Made by a program: the position numbers and the translations under genes | The notes under the pieces: generated by a model | The model's input: the letters and a program-made list of their open reading frames with translations, nothing else | The model's database searches: none | What the model was told of the DNA's origin: nothing | Source of the DNA: Rubrivivax sp. | GTDB taxonomy: Bacteria > Pseudomonadota > Gammaproteobacteria > Burkholderiales > Burkholderiaceae_C | Length of the DNA stretch: 36,656 nucleotides | Assembly: GCA_026125665.1 (NCBI GenBank) | Contig: JAHCKS010000047.1 | Span: 1 to 36,656 of the forward strand | Direction: 5' to 3' | Shown: in pieces, positions 6,561-14,221 of the stretch | Layout of the letters: every line of letters begins with the position of its first letter | How positions within the stretch are numbered: the stretch's first letter is position 1

Positions 6561-9499
6561 CGCGAGTCTCCTCGGCGGCCGCGCAGCGCAGCCGCGGCGC
6601 CGTTGCCGGCCAACTCGCGGGGCCGCGCCTTCATCCCGGGGTACAGGCGCATCGGCGCGAACTGCGGCTCGCTGACCTCGGGCTCGCCCGGCTCGGCCTT
6701 GACCACGCGCACGCGCACGTCGTACCAGGCGGCCTGGCCGGTGATGGGGTCGGAGTTGGAAACACGTGCGTCGCCACCGCCGCCATCGTGAGGGGCCGGC
6801 AGCTCTTCACTGATGACGTGGTTCAGCAGGAAGCCCTCGCGCGCCTCGTTCGCCGCCGGGTCCAGGTTCCACGCGCCGCTCGCTTTGCCGATGGCGTTCC
6901 ACGTCCACACCGTGCCCGGCTCCACCGCCTGCGAGTGCACGGCGCGGCAGCGCACGCGGCCCCATTGCGATTCCACCCACACCCAGTCGCCGTCGCCGAT
7001 GCCGGCGGCGCGCGCCGTCTGCGTGTTCATGTGCAGCACGTTGTAGGTGTGGATCTGCCGCAGCCAGGCGTTCTGCGAGTCCCACGAGTGGTACATCGCC
7101 ATCGGCCGCTGCGTCACCGCGGCGAGCGGGAACTTGTGCTTGTCGGTGACGTGCGACTCCAGCGGCTCGTAGTAGAAGGGCAGCGGGTCGAAGTAGGTCT
7201 CGATGCGCTTCTTCAGGTGCTCGGGCGGCTTGCGCGTGATGCCGCGGCCCTGCGCGGCGGCGCGGAAGTGCTGAAGGACCTCCGAGTACAGGTGGATCAG
7301 GATCGGCTCGGCGTAGCGGGTGATGCGGTGCGAGCGGCTCCACTCCAGGTAGCCCTGGTTCCAGTTGCGCATGTACTGGTAGCTGCGCGGCAGCTCGTGG
7401 TGGAACACGCAGTTGTGCTGCGCGTACATCTCCCACTGCCGCGGGTTGGGCTCGCCGACGAGGAACTTCTCGCCGCCCTTGCCTCGCCAGCCGGCGAGGA
7501 AGCCGATGCCGCTGCCGGGCTCGGTTTCCCAGTTGACGATGAAGTCGGGGTAGTCGCGGTACTTGCGCTTGCCCTCCTTCGTCACGAACGTGGGCAGCTT
7601 GAGCCGCGTGCCGAGCTCGATCAGCACCTCCTGGAACGGCTTGCACTCGCCGGTGGGGGGCAGCACCGGGATGCGAACCGCATCCACCGGCCCGGTGAAC
7701 TCGCTGATCGGCCGGTCGAGGATCGACATCACGTCGTGCCGCTCGAGGTACGTGGTGTCGGGCAGGATCAGGTCGGCGAACGCCGTCATCTCCGAGTGGA
7801 AGGCGTCGGCAACGACGAGGAACGGGATCTTGTATTCGCCGCTCGCCTCGTCGCGGTCCTCCAGCATCTTCCTCACCTCGGCCGTGTTCATCGTGGAGTT
7901 CCACGACATGTTGGCCATGAAGATGAGCAGCGTGTCGATGCGGTAGGGATCGCCGCGCCAGGCGTTGGTGACCACGTTGTGCATCAGCCCGTGCACCGAC
8001 AGCGGGTACTCCCACGAGAACGCCTTGTCGATGCGCACCGGCGAGCCGTCGTCGTTGACGAAGAGGTCGTCGGGGTCGCTCGGCCAGCCGAGCACGAGGC
8101 CGTCGAGCGGCCGGTTGGGCTGCACGGCGCGCGGGTCGTTCGGCGTGCGCGGGCAAGGCGGGATCGGGCGCGGGAACGGCGCCTTGTGGCGGAAGCCCCC
8201 GGGCCGGTCGATCGTGCCGAGCAGCGACATCAGCACGCCGAGTGCGCGCACCGTCTGGAAGCCGTTGCTGTGCGCCGCCAGCCCGCGCATGGCGTGGAAC
8301 GCCACCGGGTTGCCGTGCACGGTGTCGTGCTCGTTGCCCCAGGCGTCGGTCCAGGCGATCGGCAGCTCGATGCGCTGGTCGCGCGCGACGATGCCCATCT
8401 CGTGCGCGAGGCGGCGGATGGTCTCGGCCGGGATGCCGGTGATCTGCGCCGCCCACTCCGGCGTGTAGTCGCGCACGCGTTCCTGCAGCAGCTGGAAGGC
8501 CGGCTTCACCGGCGTGCCGTCGGCCAACTTGAACTCACCGAGCAGGAACGGATCGGCGCCCGGCGCGTGGCTCAGCACCGGCTTGTTCGTGTGCCGGTCC
8601 CACCACAGCTTGTTCTGCGGGTCGTAGCAGGCCTCCTCCTCGGGCACCTCGGTGCGCACGAACATGCCGTACTCGTCGTGCGCGGCGTCGAGGTTCACCA
8701 GCTCGCCGGCGTTCGTGTACTGCACGACGAACTCGCGGTCGTACAGGCCCAGGCGCAGGATCTCGTGGATCACCGCCAGCAGGAAGGCACCGTCGGTGCC
8801 GGGGCGGATCGGCACCCATTCGTCGGCGATGGCGCTGTAGCCCGTGCGCACGGGGTTGATCGAGACGAAGCGTCCGCCGTCGCGCTTGAACTTGCTGATG
8901 GCGATCTTCAGCGGGTTGCTGTGATGGTCCTCGGCGGTGCCGAGCATCACGAACAGCCGCGCGCGGTCGAGGTCCGGCCCGCCGAACTCCCAGAAGCTGC
9001 CGCCGATGGTGTAGATGAGCCCGGCGGCCATGTTCACCGAGCAGAAGCCGCCGTGCGCGGCGTAGTTCGGCGTGCCGAACTGGCGCGCGAAGAGGCCCGT
9101 GAGCGCCTGCATCTGGTCGCGCCCGGTGAAGAGCGCGAACTTCTTCGGGTCGGTGGCGCGGATCTTGGCCAGGCGTTCGGTGAGCGTGGCGAAGGCCTCC
9201 TCCCACGAGATCTCGACGAAGTCGCCGTCGCCGCGCGCCGCGCCTTCGCGGCGCTTCAGCGGCCGCGTCAGCCGCGCCGGCGAGTACTGCTTCATGATCC
9301 CCGAGCTGCCCTTGGCGCAGATGACGCCCTGGTTCAGCGGGTGCTCTGGATTGCCGTCGATGTAGCGCACGACGCCGTCGCGCAGGTGCACGCGGATGCC
9401 GCAGCGGCATGCGCACATGTAGCAGGTGGTGTTGCGCGTCTCGGCCACCGCGTCGGCGTGCGGATCGGCGGTGGGGTCGTGCAGCGGGATGTGCGCCAT
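6557..9499 (-). CDS. soeA: SoeA: molybdopterin catalytic subunit of sulfite dehydrogenase
   Basis: The 980-residue protein belongs to the DMSO-reductase superfamily. An N-terminal [4Fe-4S] motif is complete: C26-x2-C29-x3-C33-x27-C61. It is followed by the molybdopterin domains and a C-terminal dinucleotide-binding domain (about 790-940, with HTYNVLHMNTQTARAAGIGDGD). A candidate Mo ligand is the cysteine in HGGFCSVN near residue 165. There is no twin-arginine signal, so the enzyme is cytoplasmic; together with the SoeB/SoeC partners and a TauE neighbour this favours sulfite oxidation over polysulfide or tetrathionate reduction. An in-frame TAG just upstream (9503-9505) fixes the earliest start at 9499, though the ribosome site is weak. 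It leads the operon and is divergent from sat. Confidence 0.83.
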   Translation of the reverse strand: MAHIPLHDPTADPHADAVAETRNTTCYMCACRCGIRVHLRDGVVRYIDGNPEHPLNQGVICAKGSSGIMKQYSPARLTRPLKRREGAARGDGDFVEISWEEAFATLTERLAKIRATDPKKFALFTGRDQMQALTGLFARQFGTPNYAAHGGFCSVNMAAGLIYTIGGSFWEFGGPDLDRARLFVMLGTAEDHHSNPLKIAISKFKRDGGRFVSINPVRTGYSAIADEWVPIRPGTDGAFLLAVIHEILRLGLYDREFVVQYTNAGELVNLDAAHDEYGMFVRTEVPEEEACYDPQNKLWWDRHTNKPVLSHAPGADPFLLGEFKLADGTPVKPAFQLLQERVRDYTPEWAAQITGIPAETIRRLAHEMGIVARDQRIELPIAWTDAWGNEHDTVHGNPVAFHAMRGLAAHSNGFQTVRALGVLMSLLGTIDRPGGFRHKAPFPRPIPPCPRTPNDPRAVQPNRPLDGLVLGWPSDPDDLFVNDDGSPVRIDKAFSWEYPLSVHGLMHNVVTNAWRGDPYRIDTLLIFMANMSWNSTMNTAEVRKMLEDRDEASGEYKIPFLVVADAFHSEMTAFADLILPDTTYLERHDVMSILDRPISEFTGPVDAVRIPVLPPTGECKPFQEVLIELGTRLKLPTFVTKEGKRKYRDYPDFIVNWETEPGSGIGFLAGWRGKGGEKFLVGEPNPRQWEMYAQHNCVFHHELPRSYQYMRNWNQGYLEWSRSHRITRYAEPILIHLYSEVLQHFRAAAQGRGITRKPPEHLKKRIETYFDPLPFYYEPLESHVTDKHKFPLAAVTQRPMAMYHSWDSQNAWLRQIHTYNVLHMNTQTARAAGIGDGDWVWVESQWGRVRCRAVHSQAVEPGTVWTWNAIGKASGAWNLDPAANEAREGFLLNHVISEELPAPHDGGGGDARVSNSDPITGQAAWYDVRVRVVKAEPGEPEVSEPQFAPMRLYPGMKARPRELAGNGAAAALRGRRGDSR

Positions 9500-9793
9500 G
9501 TCCTACGTGCGTTGCCTTGTCGAAGCGTGCGGCGCATGCCGACCACCCGCAGGCCGGGCCGCGTGCGGGCCCGCACGGCCCCTCACCGGTCGCAACCCGA
9601 CGCGCGATTAGCGCAGCGCAACACCGCAGCGTCTACTACCTCGATGGCGTAGCAGGCGGCCTGGTCGGCCCATTTTGCGCGGGCGTGTTGCATCAACGTG
9701 GCTTATGGGCCGATCAGCAATTCGGCTTTGCCGCCTTCGCACGGCCTGCCGAGAATGCCTCGCGGTCGAGCCCGAAGGCCGCGGAGCGTTCAG
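9500..9793. promoter_or_regulatory. Divergent soeA/sat promoter region
   Basis: The 294 bp between the divergent starts of soeA and sat must contain both promoters. No convincing gene is visible inside. A perfect 16-bp palindrome is present close to soeA (annotated separately). GGAG about 8 bases before the sat ATG is a good ribosome site. I see no consensus -35/-10 pair that I would assign. Confidence 0.5.
9562..9577. promoter_or_regulatory. Perfect 16-bp palindrome upstream of soeA
   Basis: CGTGCGGGCCCGCACG is fully self-complementary. Short GGGC/GCCC flanks partly extend it. It lies 63-78 bases upstream of the soeA start, inside the divergent region, where an operator for a dimeric regulator would be expected. 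With no loop it is a better duplex operator than a hairpin terminator. The regulator is unknown and chance palindromes are common at this G+C. Confidence 0.35.
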
Positions 9794-10972
9794 ATGCCGG
9801 CCCTGGTTCCGCCTCATGGCAGCCCCGTCCTCAAGCCGTTGGACGTGCCGCCCGAGCAGTTGAGCAGCGAGCGGGCGCGGGCACGGACGCTGCCCGTGCT
9901 GCGCGTGAGCTCGCGCGAGAAGGGCGACCTGATCATGCTCGGCATGGGTGGGTTCACGCCGCTGGAAGGCTTCATGGGCCGCGCCGACTGGCAGGGCGTG
10001 TGCGACCGCATGCACACGGCCAGCGGCATCTTCTGGCCGATCCCGATCACGCTGTCCACCGACGCGGCCGCCGCCGAGGCGATCGCCGTCGGCACGGAAG
10101 TCGCCCTCGCCGACCCCGACGGCGGCGAGCTGCTGGCCATCCTGCGCGTGAGCGAGAAGTACCGCATCGAGAAGCGGCACGAGTGCCTGCAGGTCTTCAG
10201 GACCGACGACGAGGCGCACCCGGGCGTGCGCATGGTGATGCAGCAAGGCGAGGTGAACCTGGCGGGGCCGGTACGCGTGCTCTCGGACGGCGGCTTCAGG
10301 GCGAGGTACGGGGCGCTCTTCATGACGCCGGCCCAGACGCGGGCCGAGTTTGAGCGCCTGGGGTGGTCGCGCGTCGCCGCGTTCCAGACGCGCAACCCGA
10401 TGCACCGCTCGCACGAATACCTGGCCAAGGTCGCCATCGAGACCTGCGACGGCGTGCTCGTGCACTCGCTGCTCGGCAACCTGAAGGCGGGCGACATTCC
10501 GGCCGACGTGCGCACGCGTGCCATCGGCCTGCTGATCGAGCGCTACTTCGTGCCGGGCACCGTGGTGCAGGCGGGTTATCCGCTGGACATGCGTTATGCC
10601 GGCCCGCGCGAGGCGCTGCTGCACGCGGTGTTCCGCCAGAACCACGGCTGCGCCTACCAGATCCTCGGCCGCGACCACGCCGGCGTCGGCAGCTACTACG
10701 GGCCTTTCGACGCGCACCGCATCTTCGACGAGGTGCCGGCCGGCGCGCTGCAGATCCGGCCGATGAAGATGGACGTGACGTTCTGGTGCTACCGCTGCGG
10801 CGGCATGGCTTCGGCCCGCACCTGCCCGCACGGCGATCACGACCGCCTGCAGGTCTCGGGCACGCAGCTGCGCAAGTGGCTCGAGAACGACGAGCACGTG
10901 CCCGAGGAGTTCAGCCGCCGCGAGGTGCTCGAGGTGCTGCGCGAGCACTACGCCGGGTTGGCGCGTGCCTGA
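9794..10972 (+). CDS. sat: ATP sulfurylase (sulfate adenylyltransferase), Sat type
   Basis: The ATG at 9794, preceded by GGAG, gives 392 residues, the normal length for homo-oligomeric Sat. Active-site motifs are intact: QTRNPMH (198-204) for phosphate binding, and GRDHAGVG (292-299). A CxxC-x8-CxxH arrangement (C332, C335, C344, H347 region) matches the zinc site seen in some bacterial and dissimilatory Sat enzymes. The enzyme interconverts ATP + sulfate and APS + PPi. Next to soeABC it may run toward ATP and sulfate during sulfur oxidation, but no aprAB is in the window, so an assimilatory role cannot be excluded. A longer frame from 9698 lacks a ribosome site and family similarity. Confidence 0.92.
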   Translation: MPALVPPHGSPVLKPLDVPPEQLSSERARARTLPVLRVSSREKGDLIMLGMGGFTPLEGFMGRADWQGVCDRMHTASGIFWPIPITLSTDAAAAEAIAVGTEVALADPDGGELLAILRVSEKYRIEKRHECLQVFRTDDEAHPGVRMVMQQGEVNLAGPVRVLSDGGFRARYGALFMTPAQTRAEFERLGWSRVAAFQTRNPMHRSHEYLAKVAIETCDGVLVHSLLGNLKAGDIPADVRTRAIGLLIERYFVPGTVVQAGYPLDMRYAGPREALLHAVFRQNHGCAYQILGRDHAGVGSYYGPFDAHRIFDEVPAGALQIRPMKMDVTFWCYRCGGMASARTCPHGDHDRLQVSGTQLRKWLENDEHVPEEFSRREVLEVLREHYAGLARA

Positions 10973-11035
10973 GCGCGCCTTCGCGATCCATCGATCAGGC
11001 TCTTGTCCGACGCCGTCACTCGCCAGGGGGTGGCG

Positions 11036-11152
11036 GGATCGGGACGGCGGGGTGCCCTGCGCAGTGAATGTCCTCTTCAGGCGGCCCAGCTTCGCTGGTC
11101 CCCCTGATGCCCCCTTGATTTCACTGCGCAAGGCACCCCGCCGTCCCGATCC
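11036..11152 (+). repeat. Structured intergenic repeat, copy 1
   Basis: The unit is bounded by 33-nt inverted arms (11036-11068 and 11120-11152) with a single mismatch, enclosing a 51-nt core. Inside, TCAGG (11077-11081) pairs with CCTGA (11103-11107), and CCAGC-TTC-GCTGG (11086-11098) forms the tip hairpin. The 66 nt from 11064 to 11129 recur in reverse orientation at 11220-11285 with six differences. All six fall in paired positions and are compensated. It lies between the convergent sat and slipin genes, so it could also end transcription. It may be a dispersed REP-like element or a structured RNA. Confidence 0.85.
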
Positions 11153-11207
11153 GGCACCCGCAGTGGCGCACGTCCGTCGAGGACCGATGCGGGTGCCCGC
11201 CAAGGAC

Positions 11208-11302
11208 GCCGGGTGGTCGGCGCAGCGAAATCAAGGGGGCATTGGGGGGACCAGCGAAGCTGGGCCGCCCAAAGAGGACATTCGCGGAGCCGACCACCCG
11301 GC
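11208..11302 (-). repeat. Structured intergenic repeat, copy 2 (inverted)
   Basis: This is the second copy of the element at 11036-11152, in the opposite orientation. Its outer stem is a perfect 14-bp pairing (11208-11221 with 11289-11302) whose sequence is unrelated to the outer stem of copy 1. The inner core 11220-11285 is about 91% identical to copy 1 and keeps the same fold. The two copies together could also form one large cruciform. Confidence 0.85.
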
Positions 11303-11348
11303 GGCCTCGGCGCGCCGCGACCTCGAGGCGCCCTTCGCCGCCGCAGCC

Positions 11349-11380
11349 GTCTGGCGGTCTGGCGGTCTGGCGGTCTGGAG
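11349..11380 (+). repeat. Tandem 8-bp repeat, four units
   Basis: GTCTGGCG is repeated three times, followed by a variant, GTCTGGAG. The array ends 12 bases before the slipin stop codon. It is a simple-sequence tract that may change length by slippage. It has no spacers, so it is not a CRISPR. Confidence 0.85.
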
Positions 11381-11392
11381 GTCAAACGATCA

Positions 11393-12181
11393 TCAGCCCG
11401 CGCGTGCCGCCTGCTGCGCCTTCATCGCCTCCAGCCACGGCGCGACGATGTCCAGCGGCAGCGGGAAGACGATGGTCGAGTTCTTGTCCGCGGCGATGAC
11501 GGTCAGCGTCTCCAGGTAGCGCAGCTGCAGCGCCTGCGGATGCCGGCCCAGGATCTCGGCCGCATCGGCCAGCTTCTGCGCCGCCTGCATCTCGCCCTCG
11601 GCGTGGATGACCTTGGCGCGGCGTTCGCGCTCGGCCTCGGCCTGGCGCGCGATGGCGCGCACCATCGACTCGTTCAGGTCGACGTGCTTGATCTCGACGT
11701 TGGTGACCTTGATGCCCCAGGCGTCGGTCTGCGCGTCGAGGATCTTCTGGATCGCCAGGTTCAGCCGCTCGCGCTCGGAGAGCATCTCGTCCAGCTCGTG
11801 CCGGCCGAGCACGGCGCGCAGCGTCGTCTGCGCCAGCTGGCTCGTCGCGGCGAGGAAGTTCTCCACCTGGATGATGGCGCGCTGCGGGTCGACGACGCGG
11901 AAGTACAGCACCGCGTTCACCTTCACCGAGACGTTGTCGCGCGAGATCACGTCCTGGCTCGGCACGTCCATGACGACGACGCGCAGGTCCACCCGCACCA
12001 TCTGCTGCAGCCCGGGGATCAGGATCACGAGGCCCGGCCCCTTCACCTTCCAGAAGCGGCCGAGCTGGAACACGACGCCGCGCTCGTACTCGCGCAGCAC
12101 GCGCAGCGAACTGGCCAGCAGCACCAGCAGCAGCACCGCCAGCGAGACGAAGCCGATCGGCAGCTCGGTCAACAGCATCAT
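11393..12181 (-). CDS. Slipin (SPFH/band 7, stomatin-like) membrane protein
   Basis: The 262-residue protein has one N-terminal membrane anchor (about 8-28), then the SPFH domain: [35 protein letters not shown], and [17 protein letters not shown] charged coiled-coil segment follows ([21 protein letters not shown]). These proteins oligomerise in the membrane and organise microdomains. The ATG at 12181 overlaps the stop of the NfeD gene by 4 bp; slipin-NfeD pairs are a known conserved operon in which the NfeD protease cleaves the slipin C-terminus. Two consecutive ATG codons (12181 and 12178) could both serve as the start. Confidence 0.93.
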   Translation of the reverse strand: MMLLTELPIGFVSLAVLLLVLLASSLRVLREYERGVVFQLGRFWKVKGPGLVILIPGLQQMVRVDLRVVVMDVPSQDVISRDNVSVKVNAVLYFRVVDPQRAIIQVENFLAATSQLAQTTLRAVLGRHELDEMLSERERLNLAIQKILDAQTDAWGIKVTNVEIKHVDLNESMVRAIARQAEAERERRAKVIHAEGEMQAAQKLADAAEILGRHPQALQLRYLETLTVIAADKNSTIVFPLPLDIVAPWLEAMKAQQAARAG

Positions 12182-13701
12182 GGGCCTCCTTCGGTGGGTT
12201 GCCGCGCCGGGGCCGCCAGCGGCGCGACCTCCAGCGTCAGCCCGTCGGCACGCAGCACGCGCACGCGGTCGCCGGCACGCAGCCCCGGCGTGGCGGCGCG
12301 CACGCGCCACTTCTCGCCGGCGATCGTCGCCCAGCCCTGCACGCCGGTCGGGCCGGCTGCGCCGCCGCTGTCGATCTCGTCCAGTTCACCAGTGGCACCG
12401 AGCATCGCCGCCGGCCCGGCAACGAGCGGCCGCTGCCGCGCCCGCCCGGCCATGCCGGCCACCGCCGCGACGAACGCCGCCGACACCACCGCCAGCACGG
12501 CGATCAGCGTGCGCGGGATCGCGAAGCCGGGCGCATCGGTGTCGAGCAGGAACAACGCGCCGAAGACGAAGGCGGTGATGCCGCCGAGGCCGAGCACGCC
12601 GAAGCTCGGCATGAAGGCCTCGGCGACCAGGAAGGCGATGCCCAGCGCCACGAGGGCCAGCCCGGCATAGTTGACCGGCAGCATCTGCAGGCCGAACGCG
12701 GCCAGCAGCAGGCACACGCCGCCGATGACCCCCGGTGCGATGAAGCCCGGGTTGAGGAACTCGAACAGCAGCCCGTACACGCCGAGCATCAGCAACACGA
12801 GCGCCACGCCCGGCTCGCTGATCACGGCGAGCAGCCGGCCGCGCCAGTCGGGCTGCACCATCTCCACCGGCGCGCCGGCAGTGGCGAGCACGAGCTCCTT
12901 GCCGCCCGCCTGCAGGCGGCGGCCGTCCAGGCGGCGCAGCAGCTCGGGCAGGTCGGCCGCGACGAGGTCCACCACCTGCTGCGCCTGCGCCTCGGTGGCG
13001 CTCAGGCTCACCGCCTCGCGCACGGCACGCTCGGCCCACTGCGCGTTGCGGCCGCGCAGCTGCGCCAGGCCACGCAGGTAGGCCGCGGCGTCGTGGACGC
13101 GCTTGGCCGTCAAGGCGTCCTGCGGCTCGGCGCGTTCGCCACCGGTGCCGCTGGCCGCGCTCGCCGGCGCCTTCGGCGGCGGCGCCGTGCCCGGGGGTGC
13201 GCCACCGGGCATCGGCAGGCCGACGGCGATCGGCGTCGCCGCGCCGAGATTCGTCGCCGGCGCCATCGCCGCCACGTGGCACGCGTAGAGGATGTAGGTG
13301 CCGGCGCTCGCCGCGCGCGCGCCCTGCGGCGAGACGAAGCCGGCCACCGGCACCGGCGCAGCGAGCACGGTGCGGATGATGTCGCGCATCGCCGTGTCCA
13401 GGCCACCGGGCGTGTCGAGCATCAGCACGACGAGCTGGGCGCCCCGTGCACCGGCACGTTCGATGGCCCGGCGCACGAGGTCGGCACTGACCGGGCCGAT
13501 CGCGCCGTGCAGCTGCAGCGCGATCACCGGGGCGCCGGCCGCTGCGGAGGCGGGCTCGGAGCGCGCGCCGGCAGCCGCTTGCGACGCCGGCGACGCACGC
13601 GCCGCCGGCGCGGCCCCGTGGGCGGGCCCCGGCCCGGCTACCTGCAACCACGCCAGGGCGATGCCGAGCGAGAGCGCGACGACCGACGCGAGGCGCCTCA
13701 T
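12178..13701 (-). CDS. nfeD: NfeD-type membrane serine protease (ClpP-class)
   Basis: The 507-residue protein has a signal peptide (about 1-30), a ClpP-like protease domain (55-280), a cluster of transmembrane segments (about 290-420) and a C-terminal OB-fold NfeD domain (440-500). The candidate nucleophile is S132 in [10 protein letters not shown], and K200 in [13 protein letters not shown] matches the catalytic lysine of the Ser-Lys dyad. [11 protein letters not shown] is the usual substrate-groove motif. A Gly/Pro/Ala-rich insert (about 162-195) lies between the nucleophile and the lysine. It is expected to cleave the partner slipin in the membrane. The ATG at 13701 places the signal peptide at the terminus. 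Confidence 0.92.
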   Translation of the reverse strand: MRRLASVVALSLGIALAWLQVAGPGPAHGAAPAARASPASQAAAGARSEPASAAAGAPVIALQLHGAIGPVSADLVRRAIERAGARGAQLVVLMLDTPGGLDTAMRDIIRTVLAAPVPVAGFVSPQGARAASAGTYILYACHVAAMAPATNLGAATPIAVGLPMPGGAPPGTAPPPKAPASAASGTGGERAEPQDALTAKRVHDAAAYLRGLAQLRGRNAQWAERAVREAVSLSATEAQAQQVVDLVAADLPELLRRLDGRRLQAGGKELVLATAGAPVEMVQPDWRGRLLAVISEPGVALVLLMLGVYGLLFEFLNPGFIAPGVIGGVCLLLAAFGLQMLPVNYAGLALVALGIAFLVAEAFMPSFGVLGLGGITAFVFGALFLLDTDAPGFAIPRTLIAVLAVVSAAFVAAVAGMAGRARQRPLVAGPAAMLGATGELDEIDSGGAAGPTGVQGWATIAGEKWRVRAATPGLRAGDRVRVLRADGLTLEVAPLAAPARQPTEGGP

Positions 13702-13913
13702 CGTGCACCCCCTTCGCGGCGGCGACATCGCCGGCGGCACGCGTCGGGCACACACCGTGCCCCGCGGCGCCGGCGGCGCGCGCCTGCTGGGGACGGGAGG
13801 GTGGTCGTCACCTTCACGACACAGCGCACGGGGAAGCCTTGCCCCCGGCGCCTGCGGCGAGGGTACACCCGCGGCCGCCGCGTGTCTTGCGCCCGCGAGG
13901 CATCATGCGGCCG

Positions 13914-14072
13914 ATGAGGAGCTTCGGTGCCCGCGCCGCGGGCGAACGGCTGGCACGCATGCGGGCCAGCGCGCAATGGGTGGAGGGCACAGGGCCGGCG
14001 GCGCGCACCGCGGCGGCCGAGGGACCGCAGGCGCTCACCTGGCCGAAGGCGTTGCCGTTCCCGCTCGATTGA
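13914..14072 (+). CDS. Short hypothetical ORF, possibly a gene remnant
   Basis: An ATG at 13914 opens a 52-residue frame with GARAAGERLARMRASAQW near the start. This faintly resembles the N-terminal helix of some betaproteobacterial hydrolases (pattern GxRxxxRLxRMxxSP). The rest is Ala/Pro-rich and ends at a stop after PLD. There is no strong ribosome site. It may be the decayed start of a lost gene or a chance frame in G+C-rich DNA; I cannot decide. Confidence 0.25.
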   Translation: MRSFGARAAGERLARMRASAQWVEGTGPAARTAAAEGPQALTWPKALPFPLD

Positions 14073-14161
14073 CGCGGCCGCCGCGCGCGGGCACGGGCCC
14101 GGGCACCGCCCGAACGTGGCAAATCCGGCAAGGTGCGGAAGCCGCACCGCCGGTCCCTCCA

Positions 14162-14167
14162 GATAAT
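14162..14167 (+). promoter_or_regulatory. Candidate -10 element for the caspase-like gene
   Basis: GATAAT stands out in G+C-rich sequence 55 bases upstream of the caspase-like ATG. No clear -35 hexamer is found at 16-18 bases upstream, so the call is weak. Confidence 0.3.
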
Positions 14168-14221
14168 CGTCGGCACCGCGAGCGGGCTCGGCCGCTCGGC
14201 GTTCCAGGGCCCCGCCCGACG

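Larger units (their letters stand above)
10973..11392. other. Convergent sat/slipin intergenic region, no gene
   Basis: This 420-bp stretch separates the 3' ends of sat and the slipin gene. It holds the two inverted structured repeats and the 8-bp tandem tract. Open frames crossing it are products of the repeats and have no recognisable protein features. Confidence 0.7.
13702..14221. other. Divergent nfeD / caspase-like intergenic region
   Basis: This 520-bp stretch lies between two divergent genes and should hold both promoters. A GATAAT hexamer at 14162-14167 is a plausible -10 for the caspase-like gene. It also contains a 52-codon open frame listed separately. I see no RNA gene and no repeat. 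Confidence 0.5.

Noticed and set aside
6788-9652. A plus-strand open frame of 954 codons opposite soeA
   Set aside because: It is the antisense shadow of soeA; the composition is Val/Arg/His-rich with no family motif, as expected in G+C-rich DNA.
9698-9793. Longer N-terminus for ATP sulfurylase
   Set aside because: The extra 32 residues are Arg/Pro-rich and not family-like; the ATG at 9794 has a ribosome site and gives the normal length.
11349-11380. Short direct repeats as a possible CRISPR
   Set aside because: The units are 8 bp and contiguous with no spacers, and no cas gene is nearby.
11213-12670. Plus-strand frame starting in the structured repeat and running over slipin and nfeD
   Set aside because: It is antisense to slipin and NfeD, whose motifs and signal peptide are clear.
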